This document shows, piece after piece, positions 15,563 to 23,564 of a stretch of DNA of 24,311 nt (positions within the stretch are counted from its first letter, which is position 1; every line of letters begins with the position of its first letter). A program made the translations under genes and the position numbers. This stretch comes from Desulfobacteraceae bacterium (lineage in GTDB: Bacteria; Desulfobacterota; Desulfobacteria; Desulfobacterales; SURF-15): positions 1 through 24,311 of the forward strand of contig QZKK01000040.1 of the NCBI GenBank assembly GCA_003599475.1, written 5' to 3'. The notes below the pieces were generated by a model. It was not told the DNA's origin. It ran no database searches and saw nothing but the letters and a program-made list of their open reading frames with translations.

Positions 15563-16726
15563 ATGAAGATCATCCAGTATTGCCAGCATGTCCTGGGGGT
15601 GGGCCACGTGGTGCGCACGCTGGAGATTTCCAAGGCCATGGCCGGCCACGAAATCGTTCTGGTAAACGGGGGTGCACCCTTTGAGTTTCCACTGCCGCCT
15701 CATGTGCGGGAGCACCGATTGCCGGTGCTGATGATGGATGCCGAGTTCAAGGGGCTCATCACGCCGGAGAAGGGGCGTACGGTGGAAGAGGTCAAATCGA
15801 TGCGCGGGAGCCGGCTTTTCGACCTCATCGCTGCCGAGTCCCCCGATCTTTTCATCGTCGAACTCTTCCCCTTCGGACGGAGATCTTTTGCCTTCGAGAT
15901 CGAGCCGGTGCTTCGAGCGATTCGGGAGAGGCGCCTTCCCGCCTGCTATGTGGCCTGCAGCCTGCGGGACATCCTGGTTGAAAGAACGAAGAACTGGGAT
16001 GCTTATGAAAAGGAAGTAGTAAACCGGCTGAATGCGTATTTTGATGCGCTGATCATCCACGCCGACCCCGGTATCATCCGTCTTGAAGAAACCTTTTCGA
16101 AGGCCGCCGAGATTAAGATTCCGGTTTTCTATTCGGGATTTGTCGCGCAGCGGATAGAACCCGGCGCCCGTTTGAGAATTAGGAGATCGCTGAACCTTTC
16201 GGACGGGGGCAGCCTGCTGGTCGCAAGCATCGGGGGAGGAAAGGTGGGCTTTCCCCTGCTTCAAGCGGTGATCACCGCCTTTCAGAGCCTGAGTCCGGAC
16301 GAACCGGATTGGCACCTGGTCCTCTTTACCGGTCCATTCATGGAGGAGGAAGCCTTTCAAGTGCTCTATGCTCAGGCAACCTCCAGAGTTGAAGTGCTCC
16401 GATTCTCAACCGATTTTCCTTCGTATCTTGCGGCCGCGGATCTATCCGTGAGCATGGCCGGCTACAATACCTGCATGAACATCCTGGCGGCAAAGATTCC
16501 GGCCCTGCTTTTTCCCTTTAATCAAAACCGCGAGCAGCGGATGCGCGCCGAACGGCTGAAAGAGATCGGCGCGGTTGAAATCCTGGAGGAATGCGATCTT
16601 GAACGGGGACGCCTGATCGAAAGAATACGATCCGCATCGTCAAAAAAATGGCGCATTTCCAAGCCGGTAGAACTGGAAGGAGCCCTTCAATCCGCCCGCT
16701 GGCTGATCCGCCGGGCGGCAGGCTGA
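15563..16726 (+). CDS. GT28-type predicted glycosyltransferase
   Basis: 387 aa from ATG 15563, which begins the first Rossmann strand (MKIIQYCQHVLGVGH), as in related COG4671-type glycosyltransferases. ATG 15512 in frame has a better RBS-like AAGGCGA and would add 17 residues. The N-terminal domain has the GVGH glycine motif and SPDLFIVELFPFGRR. The C-terminal domain has SIGGGKVGF and then SMAGYNTCMNILAAKIPAL with FNQNREQRMRAERL, matching the nucleotide-sugar binding block of GT28/MurG-like enzymes. It is cytoplasmic or membrane-associated and probably adds a sugar to a lipid or polysaccharide acceptor. It ends one base before the next ATG. Confidence 0.82.
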   Translation: MKIIQYCQHVLGVGHVVRTLEISKAMAGHEIVLVNGGAPFEFPLPPHVREHRLPVLMMDAEFKGLITPEKGRTVEEVKSMRGSRLFDLIAAESPDLFIVELFPFGRRSFAFEIEPVLRAIRERRLPACYVACSLRDILVERTKNWDAYEKEVVNRLNAYFDALIIHADPGIIRLEETFSKAAEIKIPVFYSGFVAQRIEPGARLRIRRSLNLSDGGSLLVASIGGGKVGFPLLQAVITAFQSLSPDEPDWHLVLFTGPFMEEEAFQVLYAQATSRVEVLRFSTDFPSYLAAADLSVSMAGYNTCMNILAAKIPALLFPFNQNREQRMRAERLKEIGAVEILEECDLERGRLIERIRSASSKKWRISKPVELEGALQSARWLIRRAAG

Positions 16727-16727
16727 T

Positions 16728-17507
16728 ATGGCATCCTCGACTTCTTCCATATGGGATCGGCCGATTCCCGATCTGAGGAATCGTTTGCAGGCCTGTATCG
16801 ACAGGGGGTGCGATCGGCTGGATCGACGGACGGAGGTCTTCTTCCGCGCAGACGATATCGCCGTACCGGGCCGGAGTTTCACCGAGCTCATGGCGCTGTT
16901 TTCGGAATTTGAAACGCCGATGGCACTCGCCCTGGTGCCGGCCTGGCTGACGAAAGCCCGCTGGAGAAAGCTTGAAGCGCTCGGATGTAAAAAACCCGAG
17001 CTGTGGTCCTGGCATCAGCACGGGTGGCGTCATTTCAACCATGAACCTGCCGGAAAAAAAAGTGAATTCGGACCGGTGCGGGCAGATGCGGACATCCTGC
17101 ACGACTTATGCCTTGGAAGGGGCCGGTTGAAGGATTTAATCGGAAATCTTTTCTTCCCCGTTTTTACACCTCCCTGGAATCGATGCGGTCCCAAAACGCT
17201 GAGGCTCCTTCATGAATTGGGGTTTGTTGCCGTCTCACGCGGCTTCGATGCCCTGCCGGAAGCCCCGGCGGGGCTCATCGAGCTTCAGGTGAATGTCGAT
17301 CTTCATACCCGCAAGGGGAAAGACGGGGCCTCGGACCGGCGGATTCTCTTCCGCGATATCGATTCTGCGATCGGTTCCGGCCGATGCGGATTCATGTTGC
17401 ATCATCAGCGGATGAACGGTGCGGCTTTCGATTTCTTAAAAATCCTGCTGCAGGTTCTCGCCGATCATCCCGGAGTCGATGTGGTGGGGTTTAATCAATT
17501 GGTATGA
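16728..17507 (+). CDS. Polysaccharide deacetylase-like (NodB-fold) protein
   Basis: 259 aa. The start overlaps the end of the glycosyltransferase gene (one-base spacing), so translation is coupled. NodB-type motifs are present: FFRADDI (38-44) with the Asp pair for base and metal, WHQHGWRHF (95-103) with the metal-binding HxxxH at H98 and H102, FTPPWNRCG (146-154), and LHHQRMN (224-230) near the end. It has no signal peptide, so it would act in the cytoplasm on a sugar carried by a nucleotide or lipid, in line with its glycosyltransferase partner. The TPPWN and HQHGWRH forms differ from secreted peptidoglycan deacetylases. The substrate is unknown. Confidence 0.8.
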   Translation: MASSTSSIWDRPIPDLRNRLQACIDRGCDRLDRRTEVFFRADDIAVPGRSFTELMALFSEFETPMALALVPAWLTKARWRKLEALGCKKPELWSWHQHGWRHFNHEPAGKKSEFGPVRADADILHDLCLGRGRLKDLIGNLFFPVFTPPWNRCGPKTLRLLHELGFVAVSRGFDALPEAPAGLIELQVNVDLHTRKGKDGASDRRILFRDIDSAIGSGRCGFMLHHQRMNGAAFDFLKILLQVLADHPGVDVVGFNQLV

Positions 17508-17954
17508 AGGTTGCACCGTATGAAAGTATGTTGTTTTCAAAGAAGATTCCCGAAGGAACCGGTCGAATGCGTCAGAGGCCGTCGAGCAGGGTTCTGCTGC
17601 AGGAGAAGACGCGGATTAAACTTTTTTAACGAGGATCCGATTTTATTAACAGTTCAGACCGCAAAAGCATGATCCCGATCCGGGTTTTGCTGACGAAGCA
17701 CCCTAAAATTTCAGGAAAAAGGAGGTAGACGGCTGACGATTATGATTTTTTTTAAATTTTTTTAATAGGTATGAAAAAAAAGACTTGATTTTGAATTTTC
17801 GTCCTGCTATAGCGCCACATGAACAGATGGAAGGAGGTGATGAGAGGGAAGCAGCCAAATATAAGAGCAGAGATCTGATGGAATTTCGTCGTTTATTCAG
17901 TTCGAGTTCGTAATTTATTCGGTTCAGTTCAAATGATTCTGAGGAGGATCACAG
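17508..17954 (+). promoter_or_regulatory. Long AT-rich intergenic leader of the porin
   Basis: This 447-base gap has no convincing gene. It is AT-rich around 17740-17795 (runs of T and A), unlike its surroundings. A good promoter lies at 17785-17813, so the mRNA leader would be about 135 bases. Two near-identical 17-18-base direct repeats lie at 17892-17909 and 17914-17930 (TTTATTCRGTTC...AGTTC). A near-perfect anti-Shine-Dalgarno match (AAGGAGGTGATG) lies at 17831-17842, and another (AAAAAGGAGGTAG) at 17716-17728, neither in front of a gene. Confidence 0.6.
17785..17813 (+). promoter_or_regulatory. Promoter of the porin gene (extended -10)
   Basis: TTGATT (17785-17790), a 17-base spacer and TATAGC (17808-17813) with TG at 17805-17806 make a good sigma70-type promoter with an extended -10. 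Transcription would begin near 17819-17821, about 135 bases before the porin ATG. AT-rich DNA upstream could serve as an UP element. A transcript starting at A17819 would begin with the codon ATG of a 19-codon ORF. Confidence 0.55.
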
Positions 17955-19232
17955 ATGAAGAAATTATCAGTTCTTTTGTTGGCAGCGGCGATGGTGCTCG
18001 CTTTCACCATGCCGGCGGCCGCCATCGACAACATCTTCGGCGGCTATTGGCGTACGCGCGCTTTTACAAACCAAAATTTCACCGGTGAAGACGTCACGGA
18101 AGCACAGGACGTCACCAAAGTCGACAGCCGGACCCGTCTCTATTACACGGCCAAATTCACGGACGATTTGCAGTTCGTCAACAAGTTCGAATTTGACTGG
18201 CAGTGGGGAACAGGCCCGCAGGGTGACATCGGTGCCGACGGCCAGGTCTTCGAAATCAAAAATTCCTACGCCGATTTCAATGTGCTGAACAAGGCTCTGA
18301 ATTTCAAAATCGGTATGCAGGGATACCGATGGGGCCGTGGGTTCATGTTCGACGACGACTTCTCCGGTGCGGTCGTGACCTACAAGGGCGCCGGATTCGA
18401 CGTCCCGTTCGTCTGGGTCAAAGACTACGAAGGCGGAGCGGGCCTGGATGCAAACGACAGCGATGTCGATTACTACACCCTGAATCCCAGCTTCACTTTC
18501 GGGGGATTCAAAATCAATCCGTTTTTCACCTATGTGATGTCGGAAGACGGGGCGGCGGCAGCCGCTGCCGGAGCATCGCCGAACAAAGTCCTCGCCGATG
18601 TTTATGAAGATATCAACCTCTGGTACCTCGGTGCCAACGTCGATTTCAAAGTCTCGGGCTTCAATGTCTGGGGTACCGCCATTTACAACGGTGGCGATGC
18701 CGACATCTCCGGTACGACAACCAGTTCAGATTACAGCGGTTACCTGTTCGGCTTGGGCGCTTCCGGTGCCATGGGGCCATTCGGGATTCACGGCGAATTC
18801 TGGTACTCCTCCGGTGATGACGATGCGGCCGACGAAGACCAGGAAGCCTTTATTCCACCGCGCGGTGCTTCCTACTACTGGGCGGAAATCATGGGATTCG
18901 GCATCTTTGATGACCGCGTTTCGGCGAACTCGCCGGGCGACCAGATTACAAACATCTGGGCAGGCAATATCGGAGCCGACTACAAACTGCTGCCGAGCCT
19001 GAAGACGACCCTCGATCTGTGGTATGCGGAGAGAGTCGAACCGACTTCAGCCAGCCCCGATGAAGATCTGGGATTTGAAGTCGACCTGAAGGCCACCTAT
19101 CAGGTGATGCCGAACCTCAACCTGGATCTGGTCGGCGCGTATCTGTTTGCCGGTGATGGAACCGCCCTCGGCGGTGCCACCAATGACGAAGATCCGTATG
19201 AGCTCGGTGCCCGGCTGTCGCTTTCCTTCTAG
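17955..19232 (+). CDS. Outer-membrane beta-barrel porin
   Basis: 425 aa with an excellent Shine-Dalgarno (GAGGAGGATC). A signal peptide of 23 residues ends at MPAAA, cleaved before I24. The mature protein alternates hydrophobic and polar residues in many short strands, with aromatic girdles (FGGYWRTRAF, LQFVNKFEFDWQWG, NLWYLGANVDF, KTTLDLWYAER) and acidic Asp/Gly/Ala-rich loops. It ends in ARLSLSF, with the terminal Phe used for BAM-dependent insertion. The strand pattern suggests a general or substrate-specific porin of the deltaproteobacterial type. Codon use and leader suggest high expression. It is monocistronic: own promoter, strong terminator 39 bases after the stop. Confidence 0.85.
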   Translation: MKKLSVLLLAAAMVLAFTMPAAAIDNIFGGYWRTRAFTNQNFTGEDVTEAQDVTKVDSRTRLYYTAKFTDDLQFVNKFEFDWQWGTGPQGDIGADGQVFEIKNSYADFNVLNKALNFKIGMQGYRWGRGFMFDDDFSGAVVTYKGAGFDVPFVWVKDYEGGAGLDANDSDVDYYTLNPSFTFGGFKINPFFTYVMSEDGAAAAAAGASPNKVLADVYEDINLWYLGANVDFKVSGFNVWGTAIYNGGDADISGTTTSSDYSGYLFGLGASGAMGPFGIHGEFWYSSGDDDAADEDQEAFIPPRGASYYWAEIMGFGIFDDRVSANSPGDQITNIWAGNIGADYKLLPSLKTTLDLWYAERVEPTSASPDEDLGFEVDLKATYQVMPNLNLDLVGAYLFAGDGTALGGATNDEDPYELGARLSLSF

Positions 19233-19266
19233 TACAGCGGTAGTCGAGTTCCTTATCACCTAAAAC

Positions 19267-19302
19267 AAAAAGCCGGAAGCGAATTCGCTTCCGGCTTTTT
19301 TT
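19267..19302. terminator. Bidirectional Rho-independent terminator
   Basis: AGCCGGAAGCGAA (19271-19283) and TTCGCTTCCGGCT (19284-19296) form a perfect 26-base palindrome, flanked by a run of A on the left and T on the right. It lies between the ends of the porin (+) and gatB (-) and should stop both transcripts. Confidence 0.92.
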
Positions 19303-19312
19303 ATTCGTTTGA

Positions 19313-20743
19313 TCAACCTTCCAGCTTTGCCTTCAAGATCTCGTTTACCATCTTGGGATTGGCCTTGCCCTGGGTCTCCCTCATGACCTGCCCCACGAAA
19401 AAGCCGATCAGCTTGGTCTTGCCGTCCCTGTACGCTTCGACTTCGGAGGGATGTGCTGAAATCACCCGGTCCACGACCGTATCGATCTCCGTCTGATCTG
19501 TGACCTGAACAAGGCCTCTTTCTCCCACGATTTTTTCCGGGGTCTTGCCGGTTTGTGCCATTTCGTCGAATACGGTTTTGGCGATCTTTCCGCTGATCAC
19601 CCCTTTTTGGATCAACTGCAGAAGCTTTGCCAGGTTTTCCGGGGAGATTTTGGACTCGGAAATGGGGATTCCCCGCGCATTCAGATGACCTAGAAGGGAG
19701 CCCATGATCCAGTTGCTGACCTGCTTGGGTTCGGCAAATTGCCCGATGCAGGCTTCGAAGTATTCGGCGAGCTCCCTGCTCGAGGTGAGCACCCCGGCAT
19801 CGTAGAGGGGGAGATCGTATTGCCGAACGAAGCGCTCCCTCTTTTTATCCGGCAGTTCCGGAAGCTGCCGCCGGATTCGATCGATCCAGTCGTCTCCGAT
19901 TCTCAGCGGCAGGAGGTCCGGATCCGGAAAGTACCGGTAATCATGGGCTTCCTCCTTTCCCCGCATGGAAAGGGTCTGCTCCTTTTGGGGGTCCCAGAGG
20001 CGCGTCTCCTGAATCACCCGGTCTCTCTGCATCACAACGTCGATCTGGCGCCTGATCTCGTAATGGAGCGCTTTTTCGACATGCTTGAAGGAGTTGAGAT
20101 TCTTGACCTCGGTCCGGGTTCCGAACGCAACGCTGCCCGCCGGGCGGACGGAGACGTTTGCATCGCACCGGAAGCTTCCCTCCTCCATGTTGCCGTCGCT
20201 GACGTCGAGATACCGAAGAATCGATCTAAGCTCGCGCAGGTAGGCACCGGCCTCTTCCGGAGACCGGATGTCCGGTTCACTCACGATTTCAATCAGAGGA
20301 ACCCCGGCCCGGTTGTAATCGACCCGGCTGTGCGGGCGATCCGGATCATGGATCAGCTTTCCGGCGTCTTCTTCCATGTGGATGCGGGTGATTCCGATCC
20401 TTTTCATGCCGCCTTCGAAGGCGATTTCGATATAGCCGCCGCAGGCGATGGGCATTTCGTATTGCGAGATCTGGTATCCCTTGGGAAGATCCGGGTAGAA
20501 GTAATTTTTCCGGGCGAAGCGGCTTTCCCCGGAGATCCGGCAGTGGGTGGCAAGCGCTGCGGCAAGCGTGTACTCCACGACTTTTTTGTTCAGAACCGGA
20601 AGCACACCCGGCATGCCGAGGCAGACCGGGCAGGTATGTGTGTTCGGAGGAGCGCCGAATTGCGTGGAGCATCCGCAAAAAATCTTGGTTCGGGTTTTGA
20701 GCTGTGCGTGGACTTCGAGTCCGATGACCGGTTCGTATGTCAT
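19313..20743 (-). CDS. gatB: Asp/Glu-tRNA amidotransferase subunit B
   Basis: 476 aa, full length. GatB is the ATP-dependent kinase/amidotransferase subunit that activates the Glu or Asp on tRNA and receives ammonia from GatA. N-terminal signature blocks: [14 protein letters not shown], two cysteine pairs for zinc (FCGCS and CPVCLG), [18 protein letters not shown], and EDAGKLIHD. The [17 protein letters not shown] motif is intact. The C-terminal helical and YqeY-like tail domain (about 330-476) ends [20 protein letters not shown]. It is separated from gatCA by about 8 kb and on the other strand, unlike the usual gatCAB operon. The ATG at 20743 is the family start; its RBS is weak. Confidence 0.96.
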   Translation of the reverse strand: MTYEPVIGLEVHAQLKTRTKIFCGCSTQFGAPPNTHTCPVCLGMPGVLPVLNKKVVEYTLAAALATHCRISGESRFARKNYFYPDLPKGYQISQYEMPIACGGYIEIAFEGGMKRIGITRIHMEEDAGKLIHDPDRPHSRVDYNRAGVPLIEIVSEPDIRSPEEAGAYLRELRSILRYLDVSDGNMEEGSFRCDANVSVRPAGSVAFGTRTEVKNLNSFKHVEKALHYEIRRQIDVVMQRDRVIQETRLWDPQKEQTLSMRGKEEAHDYRYFPDPDLLPLRIGDDWIDRIRRQLPELPDKKRERFVRQYDLPLYDAGVLTSSRELAEYFEACIGQFAEPKQVSNWIMGSLLGHLNARGIPISESKISPENLAKLLQLIQKGVISGKIAKTVFDEMAQTGKTPEKIVGERGLVQVTDQTEIDTVVDRVISAHPSEVEAYRDGKTKLIGFFVGQVMRETQGKANPKMVNEILKAKLEG

Positions 20744-20868
20744 TGCGATTCATTACCATATCATCGAAAGGCTCACAAGCGGATTGAACAATGATGTAGG
20801 AATGCAGAGAGGAATCGAGGAAGGGAAGGACCAGAAGATTGATTTGCGAATACGGAAAACTCTGTCTC

Positions 20869-20901
20869 TTGACTTTCTTAAAGGATGCGGATACTTATAA
20901 C
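20869..20901 (+). promoter_or_regulatory. Candidate promoter for the hisI-hisG run
   Basis: TTGACT (20869-20874) and TATAAC (20896-20901) both resemble promoter boxes, but the spacing is 21 bases, too long for a standard sigma70 site. A shorter pairing uses a poorer -10. The gap (20744-20969) between divergent gatB and hisI is where a promoter is expected. I see nothing else in it. Confidence 0.3.
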
Positions 20902-20969
20902 ATTTCGTCGTATAAGGCTCCTATTTGGAGCGGATCGGAAGAATAAATGAAATCGCATTGGAAACGAAT

Positions 20970-21347
20970 ATGATCGAACTCGACTACAATAAGTTAAACG
21001 GCCTGGTGCCTGCGGTGGTGCAGGATCAAGCAACCGGCGATGTCCTGATGGTTGGATTCATGAACCGGGAAGCCTGGGAAAAAACCCTCGCCACCGGATT
21101 GGCCACCTTCTACAGCCGGAGCCGGAAAACCCTCTGGACGAAAGGAAGCACCTCCGGCCGCGTCCAGCGCGTCAAAGAGATACGGATCGATTGCGACAAC
21201 GATTCCGTTCTCTTGAAGGTCGAACAGGTCGGCGGCGCCGCCTGCCACACCGGTCATCGGAGCTGCTTTTATCGAAGCTTCGAAAATGGTAAGGTTACCG
21301 TTGACGGAAGTCCGGTGTTCGACCCAAAGGAGGTGTACCGATGCTGA
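20970..21347 (+). CDS. hisI: Phosphoribosyl-AMP cyclohydrolase
   Basis: 125 aa, the usual stand-alone HisI size with no HisE domain. HisI opens the purine ring of phosphoribosyl-AMP, step 3 of histidine synthesis. Start at ATG 20970, where family members begin ([18 protein letters not shown]); the open frame reaches TTG 20925. Conserved blocks: [22 protein letters not shown] (47-60), the [11 protein letters not shown] metal site (D74, D76, D78) and [14 protein letters not shown] with C92 and C99 for zinc. It overlaps hisG by 7 bases. Confidence 0.95.
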   Translation: MIELDYNKLNGLVPAVVQDQATGDVLMVGFMNREAWEKTLATGLATFYSRSRKTLWTKGSTSGRVQRVKEIRIDCDNDSVLLKVEQVGGAACHTGHRSCFYRSFENGKVTVDGSPVFDPKEVYRC

Positions 21348-22219
21348 AGAAGCGACTCAAACTGGGGATTCCAAAGGGAAGCCTTCAAAATGCCACCATC
21401 GCTCTGTTCAAGCGGTGCGGATGGTCTATCGATGTGAACGGAAGAAGCTATTTTCCGGAGATAAACGACGACTCCATCGAATGCGCCATTTGCCGGGCCC
21501 AGGAGATGTCCCGCTATGTGGAGAGCGGAACCCTCGATGCGGGGCTTACGGGAAAAGACTGGATCCTTGAGAACAATTCCGATGTTCGCGTGATTTCCGA
21601 TCTGGTCTATTCGAAGGTCAGCTCCCGGCCCGCACGATGGGTGATTGCAGTCCCCTGCGAATCATCGATCAAAGGAATCCAAGATCTTCAGGGCAAAAAG
21701 ATTTCGACGGAGCTCGTCGAATATACCCGTCGGTTTTTTTCCCAAAACAAAATCGATGTCCAGATCGAATTCTCCTGGGGGGCGACGGAAGCCAAGGTCG
21801 TCTCCGGCCTGGCCGATGCCATCGTCGAGGTGACGGAAACCGAAAGCACCCTGAAGGCCCACGGGCTTCGGATCGTGCACGAGCTGATGCAGACCAACAC
21901 CCAGCTCATTGCCAATCACAAATCCTGGGAGGATTCAGAAAAAAGAGAAAAGATCGAGCAGATCGCCCTGTTGCTGCAAGGAGCGCTCCTGGGTGAAAAG
22001 CTGGTCGGTTTGAAAATGAACGTTCCGGAGGAAAAGATGGAAAGCGTAATCTCGCTGCTTCCCAGCCTCAACTCGCCGACCATCTCTCCGCTTTATGGAG
22101 CGAAGTGGTTTGCAGTCGAGATCGTCGTCGGTTCGGATGTGGTAAGAGAGTTGATTCCTAAGCTGCTCAAGTACGGCGCCGAAGGAATCATCGAATACCC
22201 GTTGAACAAAGTGGTTTGA
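21341..22219 (+). CDS. hisG: ATP phosphoribosyltransferase, long form
   Basis: 292 aa. HisG joins ATP and PRPP, the first and feedback-controlled step of histidine synthesis. [10 protein letters not shown] is the N-terminal block; the [10 protein letters not shown] and [26 protein letters not shown] segments are the HisG signature. The C-terminal domain (about 215-292) is the ACT-like regulatory domain of long HisG, so no HisZ is needed and histidine inhibition is expected. A strong AAAGGAGGTG precedes the ATG. It is coupled to hisI by overlap. Confidence 0.96.
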   Translation: MLKKRLKLGIPKGSLQNATIALFKRCGWSIDVNGRSYFPEINDDSIECAICRAQEMSRYVESGTLDAGLTGKDWILENNSDVRVISDLVYSKVSSRPARWVIAVPCESSIKGIQDLQGKKISTELVEYTRRFFSQNKIDVQIEFSWGATEAKVVSGLADAIVEVTETESTLKAHGLRIVHELMQTNTQLIANHKSWEDSEKREKIEQIALLLQGALLGEKLVGLKMNVPEEKMESVISLLPSLNSPTISPLYGAKWFAVEIVVGSDVVRELIPKLLKYGAEGIIEYPLNKVV

Positions 22220-22235
22220 GGCAGAAGGAAGCGAT

Positions 22236-22320
22236 TGGCCACTAAGACACGAAGACACAAAGAAGGATTATGACGTTTAGCCCTTATAACAAAATGATAA
22301 TCTTTGTGGCTTTGTGGCTG
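22236..22320. repeat. ACACGAAG/CTTTGTGGC inverted repeat element
   Basis: GCCACTAAGACACGAAGACA and following bases (22238-22263) are matched on the other side of the gap by CTTTGTGGCTTTGTGGCTG (22302-22320), whose reverse complement reads CAGCCACAAAGCCACAAAG. Both halves belong to one word family (GCCAC, ACACAAAG). The gap lies between hisG and the aminotransferase. AAGACACGAAG also occurs at 6103-6113. Confidence 0.7.
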
Positions 22321-22339
22321 AAAAATGCGAGGTTGAACA

Positions 22340-23488
22340 ATGGTTTCGAAGAGGGTCGAGGATATTTCTTCTTTCATCGTGATGGATGTGCTCGAGCGCG
22401 CCCACGAACTGGAGCGGGAAGGCATCAACGTAATCCATCTGGAGGTCGGGGAGCCGGATTTCGATACGCCTGCCTGCATCAAAGAGGCAGCCTGCCGGGC
22501 TCTCGAAGAGGGGTACACCCATTACACGCACAGCCTCGGCATGCCGGAGCTGCGGGAAGCCGTTTGTGAATACTACGAAACGACATACCGGGTTTCGGTT
22601 CATCCAGACCAGGTGATCGTCGCCTCGGGAACATCGCCTGCGATGTTTGCAATGTTCTCAGCCCTTCTAGACCCTGGAGACGAGGTCATCATTTCGGATC
22701 CGCACTATGCCTGCTACCCCAATTTCATCAAGTTCGTTCAAGGGGTTCCGGTGACCGTACCGGTCTATGAGGAAGACGGATTCCAGTTCCGGCCGGAAGC
22801 AATCGAACGAAAGATCAGCTTCAAAACCCAGGCCATCTTTATCAATTCGCCGTCGAATCCGACCGGAAACCTCCTGTCTAAGGAGCGGATGCAGGCGATT
22901 GCCGGATTTAGCCCTTACATCGTATCGGATGAAATCTACCACGGCCTGGTCTATGAGGGGAAGGAACATTCCATTCTCGAATTTACCGATAGGGCTTTCG
23001 TGCTCAACGGTTTTTCCAAGCTTTACGCCATGACCGGGTGGCGCCTGGGGTATTTGATCGCGCCGAAACCATTCATCCGGCCTATTCAGAAGATCAAACA
23101 GAATTTTTTCATCTCCGCAAATGCCGTCGTTCAGAAGGCGGGAATCGCGGCCCTGAAATCCTGCAGGGAAGAAGTGGTCCGGATGAAAAACACCTATGAT
23201 AAACGCCGTCGATTTCTCATCGGCAGGCTTAAAGATCTGGGATTCGGCATCACGGTCGAGCCCACCGGTGCATTCTATGTCTTTGCCAATGCAAAGCATA
23301 TCTCCGGAGATTCATACGGGCTGGCCTTCGACATCCTGGAAAAGGCCCACGTGGGGGTTGCGCCCGGCATCGATTTCGGCCGAAACGGTGAAGGATACCT
23401 GAGATTTTCGTACGCCAACTCCATGGAAAACATCGCCGAGGGGATGAAACGGCTGGGAAGATATCTGAATGTAGAATGCAGAATGTAG
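22340..23488 (+). CDS. Class I/II PLP-dependent aminotransferase
   Basis: 382 aa, normal for fold-type I aminotransferases. VGEPDFDTP (36-44), YTHSLGMPELREAV, the SGTSPAMFA phosphate area, NSPSNPTG (169-176) with N173, SDEIY (196-200) and the PLP lysine K227 in NGFSKLYAMTGWRLGY are all present, with RFSYANS near the end carrying the carboxylate Arg. The VGEPDFDTP type groups with aspartate/aromatic (Igamma) transaminases rather than HisC, although it follows hisG. Gap from hisG is 120 bases and full of repeat. GAGG lies 8 bases before the ATG. The last residues (LNVECRM) and the TAG stop are written by a repeat element. Confidence 0.88.
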   Translation: MVSKRVEDISSFIVMDVLERAHELEREGINVIHLEVGEPDFDTPACIKEAACRALEEGYTHYTHSLGMPELREAVCEYYETTYRVSVHPDQVIVASGTSPAMFAMFSALLDPGDEVIISDPHYACYPNFIKFVQGVPVTVPVYEEDGFQFRPEAIERKISFKTQAIFINSPSNPTGNLLSKERMQAIAGFSPYIVSDEIYHGLVYEGKEHSILEFTDRAFVLNGFSKLYAMTGWRLGYLIAPKPFIRPIQKIKQNFFISANAVVQKAGIAALKSCREEVVRMKNTYDKRRRFLIGRLKDLGFGITVEPTGAFYVFANAKHISGDSYGLAFDILEKAHVGVAPGIDFGRNGEGYLRFSYANSMENIAEGMKRLGRYLNVECRM

Positions 23489-23563
23489 AATTTTCAATGT
23501 CCAAGGATATCCTGCCCCCTTATGTTGGACGTTCTACATTGGGCGTTCCACATTGGAAATTCT
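23467..23563. repeat. GAATGTAGAATTTCCAATG repeat, second copy
   Basis: The left arm (23467-23505) holds GAATGTAGAATGCAGAATGT and a 28-base core (23478-23505) that matches 13071-13098 at 27 positions. The right arm (23523-23562) carries reverse-complement words TTGGACGTTCTACATTGGGC and CCACATTGGAAATTCT. It starts inside the aminotransferase coding region and stops two bases before engB. Confidence 0.87.
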
Positions 23564-23564
23564 T

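Noticed and set aside
15371..16360. 867-aa minus-strand frame that would extend the FG-GAP protein N-terminally
   Set aside because: The extra 330 residues are antisense to the glycosyltransferase, have no signal peptide or domain, and a good RBS plus signal peptide place the true start at 15370.
17740..17765. Leader peptide MIFFKFF at 17742-17765
   Set aside because: The Shine-Dalgarno is 16 bases away and the frame lies upstream of the predicted promoter start; likely just an AT-rich stretch.
19739..20794. 351-aa plus-strand frame opposite gatB
   Set aside because: No recognisable motif; GatB on the other strand is full length and conserved throughout.
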